Shown: positions 44,935 to 53,698 of the stretch, one piece after another | Numbering within the stretch: the first letter of the stretch is position 1 | Layout of the letters: every line of letters begins with the position of its first letter | NCBI RefSeq assembly: GCF_003665095.1 | Contig: NZ_RCHV01000002.1 | Coordinates: 2,850,001-2,914,000 of the forward strand | DNA from: Streptomyces sp. Z26 | Lineage (GTDB): Bacteria > Actinomycetota > Actinomycetes > Streptomycetales > Streptomycetaceae | DNA: 64,000 nucleotides | Direction of reading: 5' to 3' | Program-made: the position numbers and the translations under genes | Notes under the pieces: model-generated | What the model was told of the DNA's origin: nothing | What the model saw: only the letters and a program-made list of their open reading frames with translations | The model's database searches: none

Positions 44935-46959
44935 ATGCGGAACAGGTGGCACCCCACAGCCCGGCTCGCGCGGCACAGGAAGCGCCCCGAAGCGGGGGGA
45001 GGGCCGGACGCGGTACGGACGGCGCCCCCGGCACGTACGGCCGACGGAACGGCCCCGGTGGGCACGGCCGACGGAACGGCCCCCGCGCGCGGGGCGGGCA
45101 CCCGCGGTCGCCTCCGGCGGCTCCTCACCTGGCGGAAGCTGCTCGCCGTGGGCCTCGCGCTGCTGCTCCTGCCGACGGCCGCGTTCGCGGTGCTGTACGT
45201 GTCCATCGACGTCCCCGAGGCCAACGAGCAGGCCCGCGCGGAGAGCAACGTCTACCTCTACAGCGACGGCACCGTCGCCGCCCGCACGGGCGAGATCAAC
45301 CGCGAGACCGTACCGATCGGGCGGGTGCCCGAGGGCGTGCGGCACGCGTTCATCGCGGCGGAGAACAAGTCGTTCTACGAGGACGCCGGTCTCGACCCCG
45401 TCGGCCTCGCGCGCGGGGTGGTCAACACCGCGCTGGGCAAGGGCACTCAGGGCGGTTCGACGATCACGCAGCAGTACGTCAAGAACTACTACCTGAGCCA
45501 GGAGCAGACCCTCAGCCGCAAGGTCCGCGAGATGGTCATCTCGCTCAAGGTCGACCGGCGGAAGTCGAAGGACGACATCCTCGCCGGGTACCTCAACTCC
45601 AGCTACTTCGGCCGCGTCGCGTACGGCGTCCAGGCCGCGGCCCGCGCGTACTACGACCGGAACGTCGAGGAACTGACCGTCCCGCAGGGCGCGTACCTCG
45701 CGGCGCTCCTCCAGGCCCCCAGCCGGTACGACTGGGCCACCGCGAGCCCGGCCGGGCGGCGGCACGTCGAGGCGCGCTGGGGCTACGTGCTGGACAACAT
45801 GGTGGACAAGGGCTGGCTCGACGGGAAGGAGCGGAAGGGCATGCGCTTCCCCGAGCCCACCGCGCCCGAGCCGGGGCCCGGACTGAGCGGGCAGTCCGGG
45901 TACTTCGTGGACGCCGCCCGGCAGGAGCTGCTCGAATCGGGCGTCAGCGACCAGGAGTTGGCGGCCGGTGGCTGGACGATCACCCTCACCCTCGACCGCG
46001 AGCGGCAGCAGGCGCTGGAACGGGCCGTCGCGCGCCGCCTCGACGGCGAGAGCGATGGCGAGCGGGACGGCGAGAACGGCCCCAACAAGGGCAGCGGCGG
46101 CGGGGCGAGTCGCGACGTGCAGGCGGGCGCCGTCTCGGTGGCCCCGGAGACGGGGCACGTGGTCGCGCTGTACGGCGGCCGGGACTACACCCGGCACTAC
46201 CTCAACAACGCCACCCGCGCCGACTACCAGGCGGGCCCCGCCTTCCACGCGATCAGCCTGGCCGCGTCGCTGGAACGGAAGACGCGGCAGGCGGAGCCGC
46301 GCGCGGGGCGGGCGGCGGAACGGGTGCCCGAGCACGAACTGGTCCGGGACACGGCCGTGGACCTCGGCGTCCACCCCGACACCGAGAGGTACGACGCGGA
46401 ACGGGCTACGGAACTGGGCCTGTTGGGGGTCAGCCCGATGGAACTGGCGGGTGTGTACGCGACGTTGGGGCGGCACGGCGACAAGGTCACGCCGTCGCTG
46501 GTGGAGTCCGCAGTACGCGGCGGGGAACGGGTCGAGCTGCGGGACGCGGTCGGCGGCAGGGCGGTCGCGCGCGAGACGGCCGACTCGATCACGAACGGCA
46601 TCGGCGGCATGCCCGTACCGTCCGGCCCCGACGGACCGTACGAACCGTACGGCCCGTTTGAGGCTCCGTACGGCGAGGGCACCGGCAAGGGCCGCCCGGC
46701 GGACGGCGGTTCCTCGACGCGGCGGGCGATGGCACCCGCCGGGACGGCCGTGCCCCCGACGCCCGCCGCGCTGGTGTCGGGGCCGTCCGACGACGACAAG
46801 GCGGCGTGGTCCGTCGGCTACTCGCCCGAACTGGCCACCGTGGTCGGCGTGTTCGGCGAGGAGCACCGGTCCCGCGAGCAGGCGGCGCTCACGAAGGCGC
46901 AGGCGCGGATGGCGGTCGGCATCTGGGACGAGTACAGCCGGGCCGCGCTGGGCGGATAG
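44935..46959 (+). CDS. Class A penicillin-binding protein with degenerate transpeptidase domain
   Basis: A 674-residue membrane protein. One TM helix (about 67-88) precedes the GT51 glycosyltransferase domain, with AAENKSFYEDAGLDPVGLAR and GGSTITQQYVKNYYLSQEQTL. The transpeptidase region (about 370-674) keeps the fold's order (YQAGPAFHAISLAASL, GVSPMELAGVYATLG, then WSVGYSPELATVVGVFG) but lost its catalytic motifs: the SxxK position reads PAFH, an SxN motif is missing and the KTG-equivalent (PAGTAVPP) is degenerate. It should polymerise glycan strands but not cross-link. A C-terminal PYEPYGPFEAPYG-type insert is low-complexity. It lies directly after the lipoprotein-RR-kinase module, which may control it. 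Confidence 0.88.
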   Translation: MRNRWHPTARLARHRKRPEAGGGPDAVRTAPPARTADGTAPVGTADGTAPARGAGTRGRLRRLLTWRKLLAVGLALLLLPTAAFAVLYVSIDVPEANEQARAESNVYLYSDGTVAARTGEINRETVPIGRVPEGVRHAFIAAENKSFYEDAGLDPVGLARGVVNTALGKGTQGGSTITQQYVKNYYLSQEQTLSRKVREMVISLKVDRRKSKDDILAGYLNSSYFGRVAYGVQAAARAYYDRNVEELTVPQGAYLAALLQAPSRYDWATASPAGRRHVEARWGYVLDNMVDKGWLDGKERKGMRFPEPTAPEPGPGLSGQSGYFVDAARQELLESGVSDQELAAGGWTITLTLDRERQQALERAVARRLDGESDGERDGENGPNKGSGGGASRDVQAGAVSVAPETGHVVALYGGRDYTRHYLNNATRADYQAGPAFHAISLAASLERKTRQAEPRAGRAAERVPEHELVRDTAVDLGVHPDTERYDAERATELGLLGVSPMELAGVYATLGRHGDKVTPSLVESAVRGGERVELRDAVGGRAVARETADSITNGIGGMPVPSGPDGPYEPYGPFEAPYGEGTGKGRPADGGSSTRRAMAPAGTAVPPTPAALVSGPSDDDKAAWSVGYSPELATVVGVFGEEHRSREQAALTKAQARMAVGIWDEYSRAALGG

Positions 46960-46980
46960 CGGGCGGTGGGACGTACGGGA

Positions 46981-47028
46981 CGGGTGTTGCGGTACTGACT
47001 GATGTGTCAGCCAGTACCGCAACACCCG
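46981..47028. terminator. 48-bp near-perfect palindrome between PBP and regulator genes
   Basis: Bases 46981-47002 pair with 47007-47028 over 22 positions with one mismatch, around a TGTG loop. It lies 22 bases after the PBP stop and 68 before the regulator start. It probably ends the PBP transcript, though its length would also suit a protein-binding site. Confidence 0.65.
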
Positions 47029-47059
47029 CCTCTTCTGCGCGTCAGCAGCGGGACACCCG

Positions 47060-47088
47060 TTGCGATTATCTCAACGCGTCGCTACGGT
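47060..47088 (+). promoter_or_regulatory. Promoter for a leaderless regulator mRNA
   Basis: TTGCGA at 47060-47065 and TACGGT at 47083-47088, 17 bases apart, make a promoter only eight bases before the ATG at 47096. Transcription would begin at or next to the start codon, so the message would be leaderless, which is common in actinobacteria. Confidence 0.5.
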
Positions 47089-47095
47089 GTCGGGC

Positions 47096-48085
47096 ATGCG
47101 GTACGCACCGGACCCGCCCGCGCGGGCCACCGACGTCGCGGCCCGGGTGCGCGAGGTGATCGCGCGCGCCGGGTGCAGCCAGCGCGAGTTCGCGCGGCGG
47201 ATCGTCATGGACCCGTCGAAGCTGTCGCGTTCGCTCGGCGGCAGCCGCCGCTTCACGGCGGCCGAGCTGGCGCGCGTCGCGGACGTCGGTGACGTGGACG
47301 CGGGCTGGCTCCTCGGCACGGACGCGGGTACGGGCACGGACGCGGGTACGGGTACGGACGCGGGTGCCGGTACGAGCGCCGGCGCCACCCCCCGTACGGG
47401 CTCCGCGCGGGCCGCCGGAGCCGCCCCCGCACCCGCCCCCGTCGCCGTCCCCACCGGCGGGCGCCCGCTCCAGATCGTCCGCGAGACCGTGCGGCTCGTC
47501 GCCGAACAGGGCTTCCACGCCGTACGCGTCGCCGACATCGCCGCCGCCTGCGGCACCAGCAGCGCGGCCGTCCACTACCACTTCCCCGGCCGCGCCGAGC
47601 TGCTCGAAGCGGCGATCCGCTGGTGCATGGACGAGGACACCGCGGCCCGCGCCGCCTGCGTCGCCGCCGAGGAGGACGCGCACAAGGAGCTGTGGCAGCT
47701 GATCGCGCTCCAGACCCCGTACACCGAACAGCGCCGCCGCCAGTGGCGCGTGTGGCTCGACCTGTGGGCGGAGGCGGCCCGTTCGACGGCCACCGGGCGG
47801 CTGCACGTCGACTACTACCGGCAGTGGCGTACGACCGTCGCGGACGTCATACGGCGCGGGGTCGCGCAGGGCGTGTTCCGCCCGGAGACCGATCCGGAGT
47901 CCGCCGCGCTGCGCCTCACCGCGCTCATCGACGGGCTCGCGTCCCAGGTGCTGGCCACCGAGGCGTACGGCGCGGACCCGGAGACGGGCACCGGCTCCGG
48001 CACGGACCCGGGCGGGACCGGGCCGGAGCAGATGGAGGCCGCGCTGCTCGCCCACGTCGAGACCGAACTGACCCCGCACGACTGA
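47096..48085 (+). CDS. Regulator with XRE-like and TetR-like DNA-binding domains
   Basis: A 329-residue protein that joins two DNA-binding domains. Residues 1-65 carry an XRE/Cro-like helix-turn-helix ([25 protein letters not shown]). After a 45-residue Thr/Gly/Ala linker with repeated TDAG units comes a TetR domain (about 120-165, [21 protein letters not shown]) and a TetR-type ligand domain to the C-terminus. The carnitine-degradation genes start 115 bases downstream on the same strand, so it most likely controls them, responding to carnitine or a catabolite. The ATG at 47096 sits eight bases after a promoter. Two DNA-reading heads in one protein is unusual. Confidence 0.8.
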   Translation: MRYAPDPPARATDVAARVREVIARAGCSQREFARRIVMDPSKLSRSLGGSRRFTAAELARVADVGDVDAGWLLGTDAGTGTDAGTGTDAGAGTSAGATPRTGSARAAGAAPAPAPVAVPTGGRPLQIVRETVRLVAEQGFHAVRVADIAAACGTSSAAVHYHFPGRAELLEAAIRWCMDEDTAARAACVAAEEDAHKELWQLIALQTPYTEQRRRQWRVWLDLWAEAARSTATGRLHVDYYRQWRTTVADVIRRGVAQGVFRPETDPESAALRLTALIDGLASQVLATEAYGADPETGTGSGTDPGGTGPEQMEAALLAHVETELTPHD

Positions 48086-48200
48086 CCGTTCACGCCCCCG
48101 CACCCGTACGACCGGCCCCCTGCACCCGGCCCCCGCACGCCCCGACGCCCTGCCCGCCCCGACGCCCCGCAACGACCGCCCCACGCCCCGGAGGTGCCCC

Positions 48201-49091
48201 ATGCCCATGAACGACAGCGTCATCATCACCTGCGCCCTGACCGGCGCCGGCGACACCGTCGGACGCAGCCCGCACGTGCCCGTCACGCCCGAGCAGATCG
48301 CCGCGTCGGCCGTCGAGGCGGCGGCGGCCGGTGCGGCCGTCGTGCACATCCACGTACGGGACCCCGCGACGGGCGCGCCCTCGCGCGACCCGAAGCTGTA
48401 CGGCGAGACCGTCGACCGGATCCGCCAGACCGGCACCGACGTGGTGATCAACCTGACGGCGGGCATGGGCGGCGACCTGGTGCTGGACGCCGACGAGCCG
48501 CTGGAGAAGGGCGCGTTGGAGGGTACGGACCTGGTCGGCGGCCTGGCGCGGCTGCCGCACGTGCAGGACCTGCTGCCGGACATCTGCACCCTCGACTGCG
48601 GCTCGCTGAACTTCGGCGACAACCTCTACATCTCCACGCCCGAGATGCTGCGGAAGGGCGCCCGGCTGATCCAGGAGCTGGGCGTACGACCGGAGTTGGA
48701 GATCTTCGACACCGGGCAGCTGTGGTTCGCGAAGCAGTTGCACGCGGAGGGGCTGCTGGACGAGCCGACGCTGTTCCAGCTGTGCATGGGCATCCCGTGG
48801 GGCGCCCCGGCCGAGCCCGAGGTGCTCCAGTCGATGGTCAACATGCTGCCCCCGGGCGCCCAGTGGGCCAGCTTCGCGCTGGGCCGGATGCAGATGCCGT
48901 GGGTCGCGCAGTCGGTGCTGCTGGGCGGGAACGTACGGGTCGGGCTGGAGGACAACCTCTACCTCAGCCGTGGCGTGAAGGCGACCAACGCGCAGCTGAC
49001 CGAGCGCGCCGTGACCCTCGTCGAGGCGCTGGGCGCGTCCGTCGCGGGACCCGACGCGGCGCGGGAACGCTTCGGCCTCAAGCCCCGCTGA
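48201..49091 (+). CDS. cdhC: Betainyl-CoA-forming BKACE enzyme (carnitine pathway)
   Basis: A 296-residue BKACE/DUF849 enzyme. It starts with [23 protein letters not shown], holds the zinc-site motif [10 protein letters not shown], and ends with [20 protein letters not shown]. In the carnitine pathway this enzyme converts 3-dehydrocarnitine and acetyl-CoA to betainyl-CoA and acetoacetate. Gene order here, CdhC-CdhA-CdhB, matches the Pseudomonas cdh operon, which supports that reaction over the related 3-keto-5-aminohexanoate cleavage. The ATG at 48201 has GGAGG six bases upstream. Confidence 0.85.
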   Translation: MPMNDSVIITCALTGAGDTVGRSPHVPVTPEQIAASAVEAAAAGAAVVHIHVRDPATGAPSRDPKLYGETVDRIRQTGTDVVINLTAGMGGDLVLDADEPLEKGALEGTDLVGGLARLPHVQDLLPDICTLDCGSLNFGDNLYISTPEMLRKGARLIQELGVRPELEIFDTGQLWFAKQLHAEGLLDEPTLFQLCMGIPWGAPAEPEVLQSMVNMLPPGAQWASFALGRMQMPWVAQSVLLGGNVRVGLEDNLYLSRGVKATNAQLTERAVTLVEALGASVAGPDAARERFGLKPR

Positions 49092-49165
49092 GCGCCCGCC
49101 CGTCGGGCCCGCCCGTCGACACGTCCCCGTCCCGAGTACCCGTCCCCCGCAAGGAGTCAGTCACC

Positions 49166-50134
49166 ATGGCACGACCCGATCCCGCCGACGTCGCGCGCGT
49201 GACGTGCGTCGGCGCCGGAGTCATCGGCGGCGGCTGGGCCGCCCACTTCCTCGCCCGCGGCTACGACGTGACCGTCTGGGACCCGGCGCCCGACGCCGAG
49301 CCCCGGCTGCGGCGGCTCGTCGAGGCCGCCTGGCCCGCGCTCACCCAGCTCGGGCTCGCCCCGGGCGCCGACCCCGCCCGTCTGAAGGTCGCGCCGACGC
49401 TCGAAGAGGCGTGCGCGGAGGCGGAGTTCGTACAGGAGAGCGCCCCGGAGAAGCTGGAGCTGAAGCGCGACCTGCTGGCCCGGCTGGACGCGGCGACCCC
49501 GCCCGGCGTCGTCGTCGCCTCGTCCACCTCCGGCTACCCGATGACCGACATGCAGACCACCGCGGCCGACCCCGGCCGCCTCGTCGTCGGCCACCCCTTC
49601 AACCCGCCGTACCTGATCCCGCTCGTCGAGGTCGTCGGCGGCGAACGGACCGACCCGGACGCCGTCGCCTGGGCCGCCCGCTTCTACGAGGCCGCGGGCA
49701 AGTCCGTCCTCACCATGGACCGCGAACTGCCCGGTTTCGTCGCCAACCGCCTCCAGGAGGCACTGTGGCGCGAGGCGCTGCACATGGTGGCGAACGGTGA
49801 GGCGACCGTACGGGACATCGACGCGTCGATCACCGAAGGGCCGGGCCTGCGGTGGGCGTTCATGGGGCCGTGCCTCACGTTCGCGCTCGCGGGCGGCGAG
49901 GGCGGGATGGCGCACATGCTGGACCACTTCGGGGAGTCGCTGAAGTCGCCGTGGACGCGGCTGGAGGCTCCGGAGCTGGACCGGAAGCTGTACGACGGGA
50001 TGGTCGACGGCTGTGCGGAGGCCGCCGCCGGGCGGTCGCACGCGGACCTCGTCGCGGAACGCGACCAGGGCGTGATCGACGTGCTGCGCGCCACCGGCAG
50101 GCTGCCGGAGCCGCCCCGGCGGAGCGCGGGGTGA
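49166..50134 (+). CDS. cdhA: L-carnitine dehydrogenase
   Basis: A 322-residue NAD-dependent dehydrogenase of the 3-hydroxyacyl-CoA dehydrogenase fold. It shows the NAD-binding motif VTCVGAGVIGGGWAAHFLARGYDV, the catalytic histidine region VVGHPFNPPYLIPLVEVVGG and the C-terminal ITEGPGLRWAFMGP helix. It oxidises L-carnitine to 3-dehydrocarnitine. The stop overlaps the thioesterase start (GTGA), giving translational coupling. The ATG at 49166 has AAGGAG upstream. It is the first dedicated step of the pathway encoded here. Confidence 0.88.
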   Translation: MARPDPADVARVTCVGAGVIGGGWAAHFLARGYDVTVWDPAPDAEPRLRRLVEAAWPALTQLGLAPGADPARLKVAPTLEEACAEAEFVQESAPEKLELKRDLLARLDAATPPGVVVASSTSGYPMTDMQTTAADPGRLVVGHPFNPPYLIPLVEVVGGERTDPDAVAWAARFYEAAGKSVLTMDRELPGFVANRLQEALWREALHMVANGEATVRDIDASITEGPGLRWAFMGPCLTFALAGGEGGMAHMLDHFGESLKSPWTRLEAPELDRKLYDGMVDGCAEAAAGRSHADLVAERDQGVIDVLRATGRLPEPPRRSAG

Positions 50135-50649
50135 GCGGCGTGCTCGCGGAGTTCACCGAGCGGGTCCGCCCGGAGTGGATCGACTACAACGGCCATCTCA
50201 GCGAGGCGTACTACGTGCTCGTCTTCGGCCACGCCACCGACGCGATGATGGACGCGACCGGCCTGCACGCCGCGTACCGCGACGCCACCGGCTGCTCCCT
50301 CTACACCGCCGAGGCGCACGTGCGCTATCTGCGCGAGGTGCGCGACGGCACCGAACTCCGCGTCCGTACGCGGGTGTTCGGCGTGGACGGGAAGCGGCTG
50401 CGCTTCGGGCACGAGATGTACGCCGCCGGTACGGGAGCGGCCGGTACGGACGACCCCGCCGGTACGGACGACGCCCCCGGTACGGGCGACCCCGCGCGCC
50501 CGGTGGCCGTGACGGAGCTGCTGGGCGTCCACGTGGGCGCCGCGGGCGCGACGCCGTTCCCCGCCGACGTACGCGCCCGCTTCGAGGTGCTGGCCGAGGC
50601 GGCGCCGGAGTGGGCGGGCCGCGCCATCGGCCCCGTACCGCGCGGCTGA
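50131..50649 (+). CDS. cdhB: Betainyl-CoA thioesterase, hotdog fold
   Basis: A 172-residue hotdog thioesterase. The motif EWIDYNGHLSEAYYVLVFGHATDAM is typical of the acyl-CoA thioesterases that in Pseudomonas CdhB release glycine betaine from betainyl-CoA. A low-complexity insert (AGTGAAGTDDPAGTDDAPGTGDP, encoded by GGTACGGACGAC-type repeats) interrupts the usual fold near residue 100. The start GTG at 50131 overlaps the cdhA stop. It completes a carnitine-to-glycine-betaine pathway. Confidence 0.85.
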   Translation: MSGVLAEFTERVRPEWIDYNGHLSEAYYVLVFGHATDAMMDATGLHAAYRDATGCSLYTAEAHVRYLREVRDGTELRVRTRVFGVDGKRLRFGHEMYAAGTGAAGTDDPAGTDDAPGTGDPARPVAVTELLGVHVGAAGATPFPADVRARFEVLAEAAPEWAGRAIGPVPRG

Positions 50650-50706
50650 CCCCGCGCGCCCCCGCCGTACGGCGCCCCCGCCGTACCGCGCCCCGCCCAC
50701 GTGGAG

Positions 50707-50746
50707 CCTGGCCCCGTCTCCCTTTCCCCGGAGAGACGGAGCCAGG
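50707..50746. terminator. Terminator between cdhB and a convergent SDR gene
   Basis: CCTGGC-c-CCGTCTC at 50707-50720 pairs with GAGACGG-a-GCCAGG at 50733-50746, a 13-bp stem with one internal mismatch. Its place between convergent genes implies bidirectional termination. Confidence 0.6.
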
Positions 50747-50749
50747 GGT

Positions 50750-51670
50750 TCAGGGGTGGCGGACCCCGGTCAGCTCCTCGGCCGCCTCCCACAGCCGCCG
50801 CCCCGTCTCCGGGTCGGTGGCGGCCGGGGCCGGTTCGGTCGCGGCGACCGGGCCGCGGAACTCCCGGAAGCCGGACGGCCCGTAGAGCAGGCCGCCGCGT
50901 ACGCCGGGAGCGGTGGCCGCGTGCAACTGCGGGCGCGCGCCACCCTGTACGGAGGGGAACACCCGCTGCGTCGCCCGGTCGATGGCCTGCGACACCGGGT
51001 CCTTGTCCTCGAACGCGCGCGTGCTGAGGTTCGTACGGCAGATGCCGGGGTGCGCCAGGACGCTGCGGACCGGCGAACCGGCGCGTTCCAGCCGCCGGTG
51101 CAGTTCCAGGCCCTGCACGGTGCAGGCCAGCTTGGAACGCCCGTACGCCTGGCGGGGCTTGAAGCCCCGGCGCCCCATCAGGTCGTCCAGGTCGAGGCGG
51201 GCGCCCCGGTGCGACGTCGAGCTGAGGCCGACGACGCGCCCGGCTTCCGCCCGGCCGAGGGCGCCGAGGAGCAGGCCGGTGAGGGCGAAGTGGCCCAGGA
51301 CGTTGACGCCGAAGTGGGCCTCGAAGCCGTCGTCCGTCTCACGGCGCGGCCCGAGGTGCAGCACCCCGGCGTTGTTGACCAGCACGTCGACGGCCCGGAA
51401 GTCGCCGTCCACCTCCTTGGCGAAGTCCCGTACGGACCGCAGGGAGCCGAGGTCCAGGTGCCGGGCCTCGACCTTGGCGCCCGGCGTGGTCCGTCGGATG
51501 CCGTCGGCCGCCTCCTCGCCCGCCTCGACCCGGCGTACTGCGAGCACCACGCGGGCGCCGTGCCGCGCCAGTTCGGTCGCCGTGACCAGCCCGAGGCCGG
51601 AGTTGGCGCCGGTGACGACCGCGACCCGGCCGCTCAGGTCGGGGATGTCGCGTTCGGTCCATTCGGCCAT
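50750..51670 (-). CDS. Short-chain dehydrogenase/reductase (copy 1 of 2)
   Basis: A 306-residue retinol-dehydrogenase-like SDR. It has the NAD(P) motif VVTGANSGLGLVTATEL, the structural NNAG and the active-site YGRSK. The first 14 residues, MAEWTERDIPD onward, are nearly identical in the neighbouring copy. The ATG at 51668-51670 is preceded by the same ribosome-site context as the other copy. Substrate unknown; paired regulation by the XRE protein across the region is likely. Confidence 0.85.
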   Translation of the reverse strand: MAEWTERDIPDLSGRVAVVTGANSGLGLVTATELARHGARVVLAVRRVEAGEEAADGIRRTTPGAKVEARHLDLGSLRSVRDFAKEVDGDFRAVDVLVNNAGVLHLGPRRETDDGFEAHFGVNVLGHFALTGLLLGALGRAEAGRVVGLSSTSHRGARLDLDDLMGRRGFKPRQAYGRSKLACTVQGLELHRRLERAGSPVRSVLAHPGICRTNLSTRAFEDKDPVSQAIDRATQRVFPSVQGGARPQLHAATAPGVRGGLLYGPSGFREFRGPVAATEPAPAATDPETGRRLWEAAEELTGVRHP

Positions 51671-51724
51671 GGCGGGCAGCTCCAGGAGGAAAAGGGTGAG
51701 GTGGGGTGGGGAGGGTCGTACGGG

Positions 51725-52645
51725 TCAGAGGTACGAGACCCCGGTGAGCCGTTCCGCCGCGCTCCACAGCTCCTTGCGGAACGCGGGGTCGGCGGCCTGC
51801 GGGTTGACGCGGGCCTCGGCGACCGGGCCGCGCAACTCCCGGAAACCGGACGGCCCGTAGTAGCGCCCGCCCTTCGCCTCGGGCGCGGTCGCGGCGTACA
51901 GCAGGGAGCGCGCGCCCCGTTCCACGGACGGGAACGTCGACTGCACCATCGCGTCCAGGTTCCGCGCGACCACGCCCGCGGTCTCGAACGCCCGGGGGCT
52001 GAAGTTGGTGCGGCAGATGCCGGGGTGCGCCAGGACGCTGGCCACCGGGCTGCCCTCCTCGCGCAGGCGGCGGTCGAGTTCGAGGGCGAGCGCGGTGTTG
52101 GCGAGCTTGGAGCGCCCGTACGCCCGCCGCGGCCCGAAGTCGTTGTCCGACATGAGGTCGTTCACGTCGAGGTGCGCCTTGTTGTGGAAGACGGAGCTGA
52201 GGTTCAGCACCCGCGGGGCCTCGGCCGTACGGAGCTGGTCGAGGAGCAGCCCGGTGAGCGCGAAGTGGCCGAGGACCGCCACGCCGAAGATCGCCTCGAA
52301 GCCGTCCTCGGTGGTCTGCCGGTCGCCCATGTGCAGCACGCCCGCGTTGTTGACGAGCAGGTCGATCACGGGCAGGTCGGCGGTGGCCTCCTTGGCGAAG
52401 TCCCGTACGGAGGCCAGCGAGGCGAGGTCCAGGCGCCGCACCTCCACCTGGGCGCCGGTCACGGCCCGCCGGATGCCGTCGGCCGCCTCCTCGCCCGCCT
52501 CCACGCGGCGTACGGCGAGCACCACGCGGGCGCCGTGCCGCGCGAGTTCGGTGGCCATGACGAGACCGAGGCCGGAGTTGGCACCCGTGATGACCGCGAC
52601 CCGGCCGCTCTGGTCGGGGATGTCGCGTTCGGTCCATTCGGCCAT
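51725..52645 (-). CDS. Short-chain dehydrogenase/reductase (copy 2 of 2)
   Basis: A 306-residue SDR closely related to the copy downstream: NAD(P) motif VITGANSGLGLVMATEL, NNAG, and YGRSK. Differences cluster in the substrate loop and C-terminus (FETAGVVARNLDAMV here), suggesting divergence after a recent tandem duplication. The ATG at 52643-52645 shares its upstream GGAGCTGCCCGCC with the other copy, so the duplicated unit includes the ribosome site. It is the gene immediately divergent from the XRE regulator. Confidence 0.85.
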   Translation of the reverse strand: MAEWTERDIPDQSGRVAVITGANSGLGLVMATELARHGARVVLAVRRVEAGEEAADGIRRAVTGAQVEVRRLDLASLASVRDFAKEATADLPVIDLLVNNAGVLHMGDRQTTEDGFEAIFGVAVLGHFALTGLLLDQLRTAEAPRVLNLSSVFHNKAHLDVNDLMSDNDFGPRRAYGRSKLANTALALELDRRLREEGSPVASVLAHPGICRTNFSPRAFETAGVVARNLDAMVQSTFPSVERGARSLLYAATAPEAKGGRYYGPSGFRELRGPVAEARVNPQAADPAFRKELWSAAERLTGVSYL

Positions 52646-52718
52646 GGCGGGCAGCTCCAGGAAGTGGTGGGGTGAGGCGGCTGGCGACCATCGTAGGAAC
52701 GGCCCGCCGGTACGTGGT

Positions 52719-52742
52719 CGCACTCCCCTCCCTAGGAGTGCG
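52719..52742. promoter_or_regulatory. Candidate XRE operator
   Basis: CGCACTCC at 52719-52726 and GGAGTGCG at 52735-52742 form perfect 8-bp arms around eight bases, placed between the divergent SDR and XRE genes, 42 bases before the XRE start. Autoregulation and repression of the SDR genes through this site is inferred. Confidence 0.6.
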
Positions 52743-52783
52743 GGACCTACCTTCGGCGGGGCCGGTACGCGCACACTGTCCCC

Positions 52784-53698
52784 ATGGCTGCCGACCGCTC
52801 GTTCGCCCGTGAACTCGGTGACTTCCTGCGCGCGCGGCGCGGACGGCTGCGTCCGGAGGACGTCGGCCTGGAGCCCGGACCCCGGCGCAAGGTCACCGGG
52901 CTGCGGCGCGAGGAGATCGCGCTGCTCGCCGGGTTGAGCACCGACTACTACCAGCGGATGGAGCAGGGCCGCGACGTACGCCCCTCCGACACCGTCCTCG
53001 ACGACCTCGCCACCGCCCTGGACCTCGACGACGCCGAGCGCCGCCACCTCTTCGCCCTCGCCCAGGCCGCGCGCCGCCCGCAGCGCGCGCGCAAGCGGCG
53101 TACGCCGGAGCGCGTGCCGGACGCCACCCGGCACCTGCTGGACGCCCTGCACGCCCCGGCGGTGGTGCTGGGGCGGCACCTCGACCTGCTCGCCTGGAAC
53201 GCGCTGGCCGAGGAGCTGTTCGGTGACCCGCGGCTGGAGCCGCCGGAGCACCGCAACATGCTCACCTCCCTCTTCCACGACCCCGAGACCCGGCTGCGCT
53301 GCCCCGACTGGGAGGCGACCGCCCTCCAGTACATCGGGATGCTGCGCGCCGCCGTCGCCACCGACCCGACGCACCCGCGCGCGACGACCCTCATCGGTGA
53401 ACTCAGCATCCGCAGCGCGGACTTCCGCAAGCTGTGGGCCCGGCACGACGTGCGCGAGACGGTGCAGGGGACGAAGCTGTTCCGGCACCCGCAGGTCGGT
53501 GAGATCGCCGTCGAGTGGGGCAGCTACCCGCTGCCCGGCAGCCCCGGCCCGCGCATGTTCGTCTACACCGCCGTGCCCGGCAGCCCCGCCGCCGAACGGC
53601 TCGCGCTGCTGGCGTCCCTGCGCGCCACCCGCCTGCGGCGCGAGAAACCGTCCCGCGCGCGCGAGGAGGAGGCGACGGACGGGCCGCCGCTGCCCTGA
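52784..53698 (+). CDS. XRE/MmyB-like transcriptional regulator
   Basis: A 304-residue regulator: an N-terminal XRE helix-turn-helix (about 10-75, TGLRREEIALLAGLSTDYYQRMEQG) and a C-terminal MmyB-like ligand domain (about 110-290, LDLLAWNALAEELFG and FVYTAVPGSPAAERL). Members often sit divergent from one oxidoreductase gene and respond to small lipophilic molecules. The ATG at 52784 is used. The two duplicated SDR genes next to it are the probable targets. Confidence 0.88.
   Translation: MAADRSFARELGDFLRARRGRLRPEDVGLEPGPRRKVTGLRREEIALLAGLSTDYYQRMEQGRDVRPSDTVLDDLATALDLDDAERRHLFALAQAARRPQRARKRRTPERVPDATRHLLDALHAPAVVLGRHLDLLAWNALAEELFGDPRLEPPEHRNMLTSLFHDPETRLRCPDWEATALQYIGMLRAAVATDPTHPRATTLIGELSIRSADFRKLWARHDVRETVQGTKLFRHPQVGEIAVEWGSYPLPGSPGPRMFVYTAVPGSPAAERLALLASLRATRLRREKPSRAREEEATDGPPLP

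Noticed and set aside
42364..47025. A long minus-strand frame opposite the kinase and PBP genes.
   Set aside because: It is the shadow of well-supported plus-strand genes with intact catalytic motifs and coupled starts.
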